Shown here: positions 32,154 to 40,193 of the stretch, piece by piece
How positions within the stretch are numbered: the first letter of the stretch is position 1
Layout: every line of letters begins with the position of its first letter
From: Clostridia bacterium
GTDB lineage: Bacteria > Bacillota > Clostridia > Oscillospirales > CAG-272
DNA: 64,000 nt
Assembly (NCBI GenBank): GCA_017399145.1
Contig: JAFQEG010000004.1
Coordinates: 1-64,000, forward strand
Direction: 5' to 3'
Notes under the pieces: model-generated
The model's database searches: none
Seen by the model: the letters and a program-made list of their open reading frames with translations, nothing else
What the model was told of the DNA's origin: nothing
Made by a program: the position numbers and the translations under genes

Positions 32154-32210
32154 CCACCGATTTAGCCTTTCTCCCAAGCCTAAGACGACCATAAACCAGT
32201 TAAATAAACA

Positions 32211-32247
32211 AAAAGGAAAATTCCAAAACGGAATTTTCCTTTTTTCT
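32211..32247 (+). terminator. Terminator of nadE
   Basis: AAGGAAAATTCC-AAAAC-GGAATTTTCCTT is a 12-bp stem followed by TTTTTC. It lies beyond the repeat, so the element is part of the nadE mRNA. Confidence 0.88.
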
Positions 32248-32264
32248 TTATTAAACTTACATAA

Positions 32265-32378
32265 ACATTTACAAAGTAAATTCATAACATTTGCCAAAGG
32301 CAAATTCATAACTTTTACGAAGTAAATTCATAACGTTGCAACGCAACTCATAACTGAAAATTAGCTGTGCTAATTTTC
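32265..32378. repeat. Hairpin array with TTCATAAC linkers
   Basis: The hairpins are TTTAC-AAA-GTAAA, TTTGCC-AAA-GGCAAA, TTTAC-GAA-GTAAA, TTGC-AAC-GCAA and GAAAATTAGC-TGT-GCTAATTTTC. They are joined by TTCATAACN or CTCATAACN. The last hairpin (32356-32378) encloses the stop codon of the adjoining minus-strand gene. Confidence 0.82.
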
Positions 32379-33953
32379 CTTGTGTCCCCACACAACAGGA
32401 CAATTTGACGGATTCCAATATGCGTCCCAGCCACTTGGCTTGCTTTCCGCCTCGCAATAAATGGTAAGATTTGTGCAACCCTCAAAGGCAAAGTAGCCAA
32501 TTGAAGTTGCGCTATTTGGAATTACTACTCTTGTAAGACTTGTGCAACCCCAAAAGGCATACTTACCAATCGTGGTTACGCTATTTGGTATTTCAATACT
32601 TGTAAGCCCAGTACAATTAGAAAAGGCACTGTAACCAATTGAGGTTACGCTATTTGGAATTACTACACTTGTAAGCCCTGTGCAACCAGAAAAGGCATAG
32701 TCGCCAATTGTAGTTACGCTATTTGGTATTTCAACACTTGTAAGCCCTGTACAACCAGAAAAGGCATAGTCGCCAATTGTAGTTACGCTATTTGGAATTT
32801 CAACACTTGTAAGCCCTGTGCAACCAGAAAAGGCATAGTTACCAATTGAAGTTGCATTATTTGGAATTACAAGGTCAGTTACAAGCTCGCCGTTTAAATA
32901 TAGATTTTTTGCATAATATAATGGGTTTGAATTACCGTAACCAAAGGATATATTACACCAAGCACCTATATCAGAAATATCTACTCTTGTAAGTGCCGTG
33001 CAACCAAAAAAGGCAAAGTCGCCAATTGAGGTTACGCTATTTGGAATTGTAACGCTTGCAAGCCCTGTGCAATCCCAAAAGGCACCGTTGCCAATTGTAG
33101 TTACGCTATTTGGAATTTCAACACTTGTAAGCCCTGTGCAACCAGAAAAGGCATAGTCGCCAATTGTAGTTACGCTATTTGGAATTGTTACACTTGTAAG
33201 TCTTGTGCAACCAGAAAAGGCATCGTTACCAATTGAGGTTACAGGCTTTCCAAATATTTTTTTGGGAATTACAGCATTTCTTATATTTTTTAATTTAGCG
33301 CCTGTTATCTCAACGCTATTTTCATTTATTTCAAAACTAAACCTTGACATAGGAGTTGCAAACCAAATGCAAACGGCTACTAAAATAACCGCTAAGGCAC
33401 TTGACACAGAGATTATTACAGTCTTGCGCTTTTTCTTTTTCTTTTCCTTATTTTGGGAACGATTTTGTATTATTTCCTCAAGGATTTTTTTATTTTCCTC
33501 GGGAAGCTTTTCGGCGTAGATCTTGTAGCTATCGCTCTTTTCAAATTCAATCTCTTTTTTCAAAAGCTCCTTGGTGCTACAAACAGAATTTTCTGCAAGA
33601 ATAAGCCCATTTATCGATTCCACGTTTGAAGAATCATACTCCAGTGCTTTTTTGTAAAACTCTAAAGCCTTGTCAAACTCTTTTTTTGCAAGGCTTTCCT
33701 TTGCCTTGATGATAATCAAAGACACAACCTTAGCCGTTGCATCTTCGATATCAGTAACAGGCTTTACAAAGCTACTGCATTTAGGATTACCACAGCCACC
33801 TCGCTTGTCCCAACACTCCTTGTGAAATGGGCTTACGCACTCAGGACAGAGCTCAATTTCTTCATTTCCTTTAATTGAGTTACCGCATATTTCACAAATA
33901 ATGATACTGTCCTTATTTGGCATATCACCTTTTGTTGAGCGAATTTCTCCCAT
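32370..33953 (-). CDS. Membrane protein with RING-like domain, TPR and extracellular LRR_5 repeats
   Basis: The 527-residue protein has four visible parts. An N-terminal cross-brace zinc domain uses C20, C23, C36, C39, H44, C47, C54 and C59, as in prokaryotic RING-type fingers. A TPR-like stretch follows (about 70-135), then a basic KKKKKRK cluster with one membrane segment (about 178-199). About ten BspA-type LRR_5 repeats of 23 residues complete it (about 225-515, unit 'TSVEIPNSVTTIGDYAFSGCTGL'). The positive-inside rule puts the zinc and TPR parts in the cytoplasm and the repeats outside. GAGGAGAAAAAC precedes the ATG, 14 bases after the flavoprotein stop. It may relay a surface signal inward, but function is unknown. 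Confidence 0.85.
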   Translation of the reverse strand: MGEIRSTKGDMPNKDSIIICEICGNSIKGNEEIELCPECVSPFHKECWDKRGGCGNPKCSSFVKPVTDIEDATAKVVSLIIIKAKESLAKKEFDKALEFYKKALEYDSSNVESINGLILAENSVCSTKELLKKEIEFEKSDSYKIYAEKLPEENKKILEEIIQNRSQNKEKKKKKRKTVIISVSSALAVILVAVCIWFATPMSRFSFEINENSVEITGAKLKNIRNAVIPKKIFGKPVTSIGNDAFSGCTRLTSVTIPNSVTTIGDYAFSGCTGLTSVEIPNSVTTIGNGAFWDCTGLASVTIPNSVTSIGDFAFFGCTALTRVDISDIGAWCNISFGYGNSNPLYYAKNLYLNGELVTDLVIPNNATSIGNYAFSGCTGLTSVEIPNSVTTIGDYAFSGCTGLTSVEIPNSVTTIGDYAFSGCTGLTSVVIPNSVTSIGYSAFSNCTGLTSIEIPNSVTTIGKYAFWGCTSLTRVVIPNSATSIGYFAFEGCTNLTIYCEAESKPSGWDAYWNPSNCPVVWGHKEN

Positions 33954-33967
33954 TTTGTTTTTCTCCT

Positions 33968-35209
33968 CTATAACTGTCTTGCTGAACTAGCACCTGCCAA
34001 TGCACCTGTTGAAAAGGCTATTTGCAAATTGTATCCACCGGTGTAGGCATCGACGTCGATTATCTCACCGGCGAAATATAGTCTCTTTATTTTTTTGCTT
34101 TCCATGGTTGAGGGGACAATTTCCTTAACAGAAACACCACCACGGGTGACAATTGCTTCCTTTATAGGTCTAAATCCTTTTATTTCAAGGGATAGTCCCT
34201 TAAGTGTTGACAAAAGACACTGTCTTTGCGCCTTTGTTATTTCGTTTACCTTTGTTGTTGGTGGAATTTTTGTTTTTTCCACTATGAACGGAATAATCTT
34301 TGAGGGCAAAAGTCCACCTAAACAATTTTGAAAATCCTTGTTTAGTTGCTTAGAAAAATCACTTAAAAGTCTTGTATCAAGGGTTTTTTCGTCAAGGGCA
34401 GGCTTAAAGTCTATAAACGCCGTATATTTTCCCTTTTCAATTCCTGACATATGACAGGACGCAGACAAAACAAGAGGTCCACTTATACCAAAATGAGTAA
34501 AAAGCATCTCGCCCATTTCCTCAAAAATTATCTTGCTTTTTTGGTTGTCTCTTATTCTAAGAGTTACGTTTTTTAAGGACACACCCATAATTTCGGTGGT
34601 GTCCTCTATTGTTTCAAGAGGTACTAGTGAAGGGACAAGGTCCGTTACCTCAATTCCATTTTCACGGGCTAGTCTAAATCCGTCACCATCTGACCCTGTC
34701 AAGGGGTAGGAAATACCACCTGTTGCAAGTATAACAGAGTCAAATTCATACACTCCCCTTGAGGTTTTTATTCCCTCTATTCTATTTTCCTTAACTAAAA
34801 GGCTTACAACCTTTTCGTTTTTTATTTCACAGCCATAGTCTAAAACTGCCCTCTTCAAGGCTAAAACAATATCCATAGCCTTGTCGGAAACAGGGAAAAC
34901 TCGTCTTCCCCTTTCCGTTTTTAGAGGCACACCAAGACCTTCAAAAAACGACCTTGTGTCCTCCGTTGAAAAATTGTTTATCGACGCATATAGAAACTTA
35001 GGATTTGAAATTACGTTTTTCAAAAACTCGTCATTTGTGCAATCGTTAGTCACGTTGCACCTACCCTTGCCCGTTATGGCAAGCTTTTTTCCAACCCTGT
35101 CATTTTTTTCAAAAATGGTGACCTTGCCACCATTCAACGAGGCGTATATTCCCGCCATCATTCCCGCAGGACCTGCGCCAACAATAGCTATTTTCTTTAT
35201 GTAGTCCAT
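33968..35209 (-). CDS. HI0933-type NAD(P)/FAD-dependent oxidoreductase
   Basis: The 413-residue flavoprotein belongs to the HI0933/YhiN-like family. Features are an FAD dinucleotide fold IVGAGPAGMMAG (about 7-18), the family motif GKKLAITGKGRCNVTN (about 38-53), and the C-terminal 'VTRGGVSVKEI' and 'LYFAGEIIDVDAYTGGYNLQIAFSTG' blocks. The reaction is not established for this family; some relatives act on tRNA or as reductases. The ATG at 35209 (MDYIKKIAIVG) is chosen over the GTG at 35224, which lies inside repeat copy D. It is first in a two-gene unit with the RING/LRR protein. Confidence 0.92.
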   Translation of the reverse strand: MDYIKKIAIVGAGPAGMMAGIYASLNGGKVTIFEKNDRVGKKLAITGKGRCNVTNDCTNDEFLKNVISNPKFLYASINNFSTEDTRSFFEGLGVPLKTERGRRVFPVSDKAMDIVLALKRAVLDYGCEIKNEKVVSLLVKENRIEGIKTSRGVYEFDSVILATGGISYPLTGSDGDGFRLARENGIEVTDLVPSLVPLETIEDTTEIMGVSLKNVTLRIRDNQKSKIIFEEMGEMLFTHFGISGPLVLSASCHMSGIEKGKYTAFIDFKPALDEKTLDTRLLSDFSKQLNKDFQNCLGGLLPSKIIPFIVEKTKIPPTTKVNEITKAQRQCLLSTLKGLSLEIKGFRPIKEAIVTRGGVSVKEIVPSTMESKKIKRLYFAGEIIDVDAYTGGYNLQIAFSTGALAGASSARQL

Positions 35210-35212
35210 ATC

Positions 35213-35515
35213 GTTAGTGCGCACATAGTGGGTAGAACAAAAAGCGGGGGGATAGCCTTATCTGTCCTTAACACCTGTGCTTTCCAATTTTATTTTTATT
35301 TTTTCTACTGTTTTTCTTTCTTAAGGTTGAAAGTGTTTCACACTTTCTTCATTTTTTCGCTTTTTTAGTCGCGACCTTGTTCTCTGCCGTACGAAGTACG
35401 TCTACGGAAACCCCCAAAGCTCATTCTTCGCTTCGGGGAACCCCTGCCGACGAAAACAAGTTCACGCCTTCTACCTCACTATCTGCTTGGTGCTCACCAA
35501 TTTAGTTAGCGAGTA
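35213..35515 (-). repeat. Structured interspersed repeat, copy D (upstream of the HI0933-type gene)
   Basis: The unit starts GTGCGCACATAGTGGGTAGAAC and ends TTCTACCTCACTATCTGC..TTTAGTTAGC. It has GAAAGTGT-TTC-ACACTTTC, CGTAC-GAA-GTACG and the CCCCC...CGGGG segment. There is no second short module. The next 55 bases up to the ABC-F stop have CTGTTG/CAACACAG and GACG/CGTC hairpins but no T run. Confidence 0.85.
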
Positions 35516-35571
35516 TCGTTTGTTGCAAGCCACTGTTGAGTAGCAACACAGTATTGCGACGTCTATTGGCG

Positions 35572-37161
35572 TCAAGAATTTTTGTATTGTAAGTATTCCT
35601 CGTACGTGCCACTAAAATCATATATTCCACCGTCTGGCTTTATCTCTATTATACGATTAGCAACTGTGTTTATGGTTTCATAGTCGTGAGAATAGAAAAG
35701 CACGTTGCCACGGAAGTCACGGAGTCCGTTATTTACGGCGGTGATTGATTCTAGGTCTAGGTGGTTTGTTGGTTGGTCAAGAAGTAGGAAGTTAGATGCA
35801 AAAAGCATCATTCTTGAAAACATACATCTTGATTTTTCGCCACCTGATAAAACGTTTACCTCTTTAAAGACGGAGTCCCCTGAGAATAGCATTCTACCGA
35901 GGAAGCCACGAAGGTAGGTTTCCGTTTGGTCCTTTGAGTATCTTCTCATCCAATCAAGGATTGAGTCGTGACAATCGTTAAAGTATTCGATGTTGTCCTT
36001 AGGGAAATAGGATTTTGAAATACTAATTCCCCATTTGAAGCTACCGCTATCGGCGGTTTCTTCCTCCATTAGCACCTTGAAAAGTGCAGTTATCGCCATT
36101 TCATTACCTAAAAGCGCAACCTTGTCACCCTTTTGTAATGTAAAGGAAACATTCTTAAATAGCGACACTCCGTCCTGTGTTTTTGACAAATCGCTAACTG
36201 TTAGAATATCCTTGCCTGCCTCTCTTTCAATGTCAAAGCCGATAAATGGATATCTTCTAGATGATGCAGGTAATTCCTCAATTGATAGCTTATCAAGTAG
36301 CTTTCTTCTTGAGGTTGCCTGACGGGATTTTGATTTATTTGCAGAGAAACGAGAAATAAAGCTTTGAAGCTCCTTAATCTTTTCCTCGTTTTTCTTATTT
36401 TGTTGCTTAATCATACGTTGAATAAGCTGACTCGACTCGTACCAAAATTCATAGTTACCAACGTACATTTTAATGCCGTTATAGTCTATATCAACTATGT
36501 TTGTACAAACGTCATTTAAAAAGTGTCTATCGTGAGATACAACTAAAACTGTACCGAAATAATCGGACAAAAAGTCCTCTAGCCAAGTAATTGCATCAAT
36601 ATCAAGACCGTTTGTAGGCTCGTCAAGTAGAATAATATCAGGATTACCGAAAAGCGCCTGTGCCAAAAGCACCTTAACCTTTTCGCTTTCCTTTAAATTA
36701 GCCATTAGGTCATATAATTGGCTTTCCTCAAGACCTAGACCCTGAATAAGCTTTGATGCATCGCTTTCTGCCTCCCAGCCGTTTAGCTCGGCAAACTCGC
36801 CCTCTAGCTCTGATGCACGAATACCATCCTCGTCGGTAAAGTCAGTCTTTGCGTAAAGCTGATCCTTTTCCTTCATAATCTCATAAAGTCGCTTGTTGCC
36901 CATTATGATTGTGTCAAGGACAGTATATTCGTCAAATTCAAAGTGGTTTTGCTTCAAAACCGACATTCTTACAGTATCGGGAATTGAAACCTCGCCCTTA
37001 GTTGGCTCTAATTCCTGACATAATATACGCAAAAAGGTACTTTTTCCTGCACCGTTTGCACCAATTACACCATAGCAATTTCCAGGTGTAAACTTTAAAT
37101 TAACATCCTTAAATAAAACCTGTCCGCCAAAGCTAAAGGTCAAATTGTTTACGTTTATCAT
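35572..37161 (-). CDS. ABC-F ATPase with one degenerate ATP site
   Basis: The 529-residue soluble protein has two ABC cassettes and a linker helix pair (about 250-300), the ABC-F layout, closest to the YbiT type. Such proteins bind the ribosome E site, regulating translation or giving antibiotic protection. NBD1 has an intact Walker A GANGAGKST (34-42) and Walker B IILLDEPTN, but its signature reads NLKESEKVKV. NBD2 has lost its Walker A (LLGNEMAITALF) but keeps LSGGEKSR and LLLDQPTNHLD. One composite site therefore looks normal and the other broken. The ATG overlaps the Glf stop (ATGA), placing it last in the glycan operon. Confidence 0.92.
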   Translation of the reverse strand: MINVNNLTFSFGGQVLFKDVNLKFTPGNCYGVIGANGAGKSTFLRILCQELEPTKGEVSIPDTVRMSVLKQNHFEFDEYTVLDTIIMGNKRLYEIMKEKDQLYAKTDFTDEDGIRASELEGEFAELNGWEAESDASKLIQGLGLEESQLYDLMANLKESEKVKVLLAQALFGNPDIILLDEPTNGLDIDAITWLEDFLSDYFGTVLVVSHDRHFLNDVCTNIVDIDYNGIKMYVGNYEFWYESSQLIQRMIKQQNKKNEEKIKELQSFISRFSANKSKSRQATSRRKLLDKLSIEELPASSRRYPFIGFDIEREAGKDILTVSDLSKTQDGVSLFKNVSFTLQKGDKVALLGNEMAITALFKVLMEEETADSGSFKWGISISKSYFPKDNIEYFNDCHDSILDWMRRYSKDQTETYLRGFLGRMLFSGDSVFKEVNVLSGGEKSRCMFSRMMLFASNFLLLDQPTNHLDLESITAVNNGLRDFRGNVLFYSHDYETINTVANRIIEIKPDGGIYDFSGTYEEYLQYKNS

Positions 37162-38264
37162 TTATCAAATTCCTTCTTAACTGCATCAAGGGCAGAGATA
37201 ATAACCTTGTCCATATCGTAATACTTGTACTGACCAAGTCTGCCACCAAAGATTACACTCTCTTCCTTGTCTGCTAGCTTTTTATATTCCTCATAAAGTG
37301 CGTTATTTCTTTCGTTGTTTATTGGATAATATGGCTCGTCACCAATTTTCCACTCAGACGAATACTCACGAGAAATAACGGTCTTTTCCTGTGTGCCAAA
37401 CTCAAAATGCTTGTGCTCAATTACTCTAGTATAGGGTACCTCTGCCTCTGTATAGTTTACAACTGCATTACCCTGATAGTTTTCCATATCGAGAGTTTCA
37501 TTTTCAAATCTTACGCTCCGGTACTCCAAAACACCAAGGCTATAATTGTAAAACGCATCAATTTGACCTGTAAACACAGTCTTTTTGGCTACGTCTTGAT
37601 TTTCCTTAATAAACTCAAAGTAGTCGGTATTTAATAAAACCTCACTACCAGAAAGCATTTTTTCGATAATTTGGTTATAGCCACCCATTGGAATGCCCTG
37701 ATATCTATCGTTAAAGTAGTTATTATCATAGGTAAAGCGAAGTGGCAATCTCTTAATAATAAACGAGGGCAAATCACAGCACCTTCTCTGCCATTGCTTT
37801 TCGGTATAGCCCTTAATTAGCTTTTCGTAAACGTCACGACCTACCAAGGAAAGCGCCTGCTCCTCTAGGTTTTTAGGCTCGGTAATGTTCAATTCCTTAA
37901 TTTGCTCGCTAATTATCGCCTTTGCCTCAGTCGGTGTCTTAATACCCCACATTTTTGAAAAGGTATTCATATTAAAGGGTAGATTGTAAAGCTCGTTTTT
38001 GTAGATAGCAACAGGTGAGTTAATATAATTATTAAACTCACAAAATTGATTAACGTATTCCCAAATTTCCTTATTTGAGGTATGGAAAATATGAGCGCCA
38101 TACTTGTGTACGTTAATGCCCTCTATGCTTTCACAATAGATATTACCACCTACGTGGTCCCTTTTATCAATTACAAGACATCTCTTGCCTCTCTTATTTG
38201 CCTCATAGGCAAAGGTAGCGCCGAATAATCCTGCACCAACAATTAAATAATCATACCCCTTCAT
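37158..38264 (-). CDS. glf: UDP-galactopyranose mutase
   Basis: Glf interconverts UDP-galactopyranose and UDP-galactofuranose using reduced FAD, providing galactofuranose for surface glycans. The 368-residue protein has an FAD-binding IVGAGLFGATFAYEA (about 7-21), the RDHVGGNIY motif, 'HKYGAHIFHTSNKEIWEYVNQF', Arg in PMGGYNQIIE and near YEKLIKGYTEKQW, and the C-terminal GRLGQYKYYDMDKVI. Length is normal. It sits between the DUF6270-like and ABC-F genes in an overlapping run. This supports a galactofuranose-containing polymer as the operon's product. Confidence 0.96.
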   Translation of the reverse strand: MKGYDYLIVGAGLFGATFAYEANKRGKRCLVIDKRDHVGGNIYCESIEGINVHKYGAHIFHTSNKEIWEYVNQFCEFNNYINSPVAIYKNELYNLPFNMNTFSKMWGIKTPTEAKAIISEQIKELNITEPKNLEEQALSLVGRDVYEKLIKGYTEKQWQRRCCDLPSFIIKRLPLRFTYDNNYFNDRYQGIPMGGYNQIIEKMLSGSEVLLNTDYFEFIKENQDVAKKTVFTGQIDAFYNYSLGVLEYRSVRFENETLDMENYQGNAVVNYTEAEVPYTRVIEHKHFEFGTQEKTVISREYSSEWKIGDEPYYPINNERNNALYEEYKKLADKEESVIFGGRLGQYKYYDMDKVIISALDAVKKEFDK

Positions 38265-38265
38265 T

Positions 38266-39369
38266 TTATTTACCCCTTCTTAATTTTCTTGGCACGTATG
38301 TTAAAAATCTGCCAATTTTATATGATTTTGATAGTCTAATTCCTTCAAGCTCGCCCTTTAGATATTTATTCTCATAAGAAAGCCTTTTATTTATGCTTCT
38401 TTCCCTTCTTAAGGAGTCAACCTCCTTTGAAAGCTCATTGCTTTTTTCTATTTCCCTTTCAAGTCCTTGGGCAAGTTCTTTGCGTTTTTCTTCCCCTGCA
38501 AGCACCTCTTTCTTCAGTCTGCTAATTTCTCTTAGCTGAGAAAACCTTTTTTCAACGTTATCAAAAAGCAAATCAAGTGCTTCCGCTTCCTCTTCTGTGG
38601 GATAGCAACACATACAAAGGTCCATTGCCGAAAGAAGATATTCATAATACTCGTTACAAAAATGTCGAGAGGACACTCCCCATTTGTGAAGCTCGTAGCT
38701 TAAAGCATTGTCGGGTGTCCTTATTAAATGAATACCACTTACACGATTTTTAAAATACTCATAGCAGTATTTTATAAATTCGTTTACCTTAGCACATTCC
38801 TCGGAAAGAGGCATTACAATTCCATTTCTTGTTAGATACTCACTTGAATAGTAAGCCTCAACTAGAATAATCTTGTCCCTGTTATATCGCTTAGTAATAT
38901 CCTCAATAAAAAGGTCAAGGCACTTATTTATTTGGTCCTGTGGCAATTGCCAAGGATATATTACGTCCCTTATGCACTGGTTTATTACCTCTTGATTTTT
39001 TCGCAATAGGTCAGTTTGCAAAATGTAAGCATCATCACTTGAATTAAGCCTATATATACCTCTTGCATAGTCGGTAAAGTCAAGAATCAAAAAGGAATCT
39101 CTTTTTTCGTCGCCTAGCCTTTCAAATAGATTCGCCCTAAATTCTGCTACGATTATTCGTCTTTGCCAAGGGGTGCCAAAGGTTAAGTCCTCCTCCTCGA
39201 TTTTCAAAAGCCTGTCGTCTCTTTTGGAATAAAGAGTAAAGGGACAAATCGCTTGATAGAAAAGGTCTATTTGAAATTTGTTAGTCATAAGTGCTCTTTT
39301 GCCTATTTCAAAGGCATCACGACATATACAGCTTGAAATTATATTTACAAAGACAGCTTCCCTCTCCAT
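38266..39369 (-). CDS. DUF6270-like protein of a surface-glycan locus
   Basis: The 367-residue protein begins 'VFVNIISSCICRDAFEIG', like the (G)SC.(S/T)RD motif at the start of DUF6270 proteins. It continues with 'QRRIIVAEF.ANLFERL' and 'FLILDFTDYARGIY', which fit the same family. DUF6270 proteins occur in capsule and teichoic-acid-type loci and may modify polymers, but no activity is established. The C-terminal third (about 270-345) is coiled coil, followed by a basic tail LSKSYKIGRFLTYVPRKLRRGK often seen after glycosyltransferases. It lies one base from glf and 24 bases from the SDR gene. Confidence 0.75.
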   Translation of the reverse strand: MEREAVFVNIISSCICRDAFEIGKRALMTNKFQIDLFYQAICPFTLYSKRDDRLLKIEEEDLTFGTPWQRRIIVAEFRANLFERLGDEKRDSFLILDFTDYARGIYRLNSSDDAYILQTDLLRKNQEVINQCIRDVIYPWQLPQDQINKCLDLFIEDITKRYNRDKIILVEAYYSSEYLTRNGIVMPLSEECAKVNEFIKYCYEYFKNRVSGIHLIRTPDNALSYELHKWGVSSRHFCNEYYEYLLSAMDLCMCCYPTEEEAEALDLLFDNVEKRFSQLREISRLKKEVLAGEEKRKELAQGLEREIEKSNELSKEVDSLRRERSINKRLSYENKYLKGELEGIRLSKSYKIGRFLTYVPRKLRRGK

Positions 39370-39393
39370 TTGTCAGCCCCCTTTAAAAATTTA

Positions 39394-40185
39394 TTACGTT
39401 GGGAAAATAGATTTTGTACCCCCTGCCACAACCACACAATCGCCAGACATAGTCTCCCCTAGCTGTGACATTAAAAAGCAGGTAACCTTAGCTATCTCCT
39501 CTGGTCTTACTAGCCTCTTTATAGATGCATCAGGCCAAGGCTCGCCCTCTCTTACACCATCTGTGTATTTCTTTAGGTGAGGCATCATTTCCGTATAAAC
39601 AGGACCCGGCTCGACACAGTTTAAAACCACGCCACGCTCGCAAAGATGCTTACCATAAGCATTGACAATTCTTGAAATACAATGCTTGCTTATTTGATAT
39701 GGGGATAGCATATCTCTGTGGGCGCTAATTGAGGAAATAATGCAAATATTACCCTTGATTTTATTTTCATAAAGGTAGTTTGCAAAATCCCTCATAAAGA
39801 AGAATACGCCCTTTAGGTTAGTATCCATCACTCGGTCCCAGTCAGCCTCGCTTAGGTTAAAGCCCTTCCAGTTAGAGGCATCGAAGTTTACACCCGAGGA
39901 AATAACCAAGCCGTCAAGCTTGCTTTTATCCCCTAGTAGCGCCTGCGCTTTTTTTATAGTCTCCATATTTCCCTGTACGTTGGTTATATCAACGCTAAGA
40001 GTAAATACTCTTTGACCAAAGCCACACTTCAAGCATCTTGAGGCTTCCTTTAGCTTGTCTAAATTTCTCGATGCAAGGATAACGTCCTTAGCCCCCGATT
40101 GCAAAAGCTCCTTAGCAATAGCTAAGCCAATACCGCTACCCCCACCGATAACAAGAATACTTTTAGGTCTTAATTTAATTTCCAT
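39394..40185 (-). CDS. Short-chain dehydrogenase/reductase of the glycan operon
   Basis: The 263-residue protein is a classical SDR. It has the coenzyme motif VIGGGSGIGLAIA (about 12-24), the Asn of the VISSGVN block, and the catalytic Ser-Tyr-Lys in ISSISAH...YQISK. 'NCVEPGPVYTEM' follows. The start is the ATG at 40185, which has TTGAGGCG six bases upstream; an in-frame TTG at 40197 is less likely. It follows the large fusion gene by 8 bases. A partner reaction with the fusion's thiamine-dependent domain, for example reducing an oxo-sugar or its condensation product, is inferred from position only. Confidence 0.9.
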   Translation of the reverse strand: MEIKLRPKSILVIGGGSGIGLAIAKELLQSGAKDVILASRNLDKLKEASRCLKCGFGQRVFTLSVDITNVQGNMETIKKAQALLGDKSKLDGLVISSGVNFDASNWKGFNLSEADWDRVMDTNLKGVFFFMRDFANYLYENKIKGNICIISSISAHRDMLSPYQISKHCISRIVNAYGKHLCERGVVLNCVEPGPVYTEMMPHLKKYTDGVREGEPWPDASIKRLVRPEEIAKVTCFLMSQLGETMSGDCVVVAGGTKSIFPT

Positions 40186-40193
40186 ATTACGCC

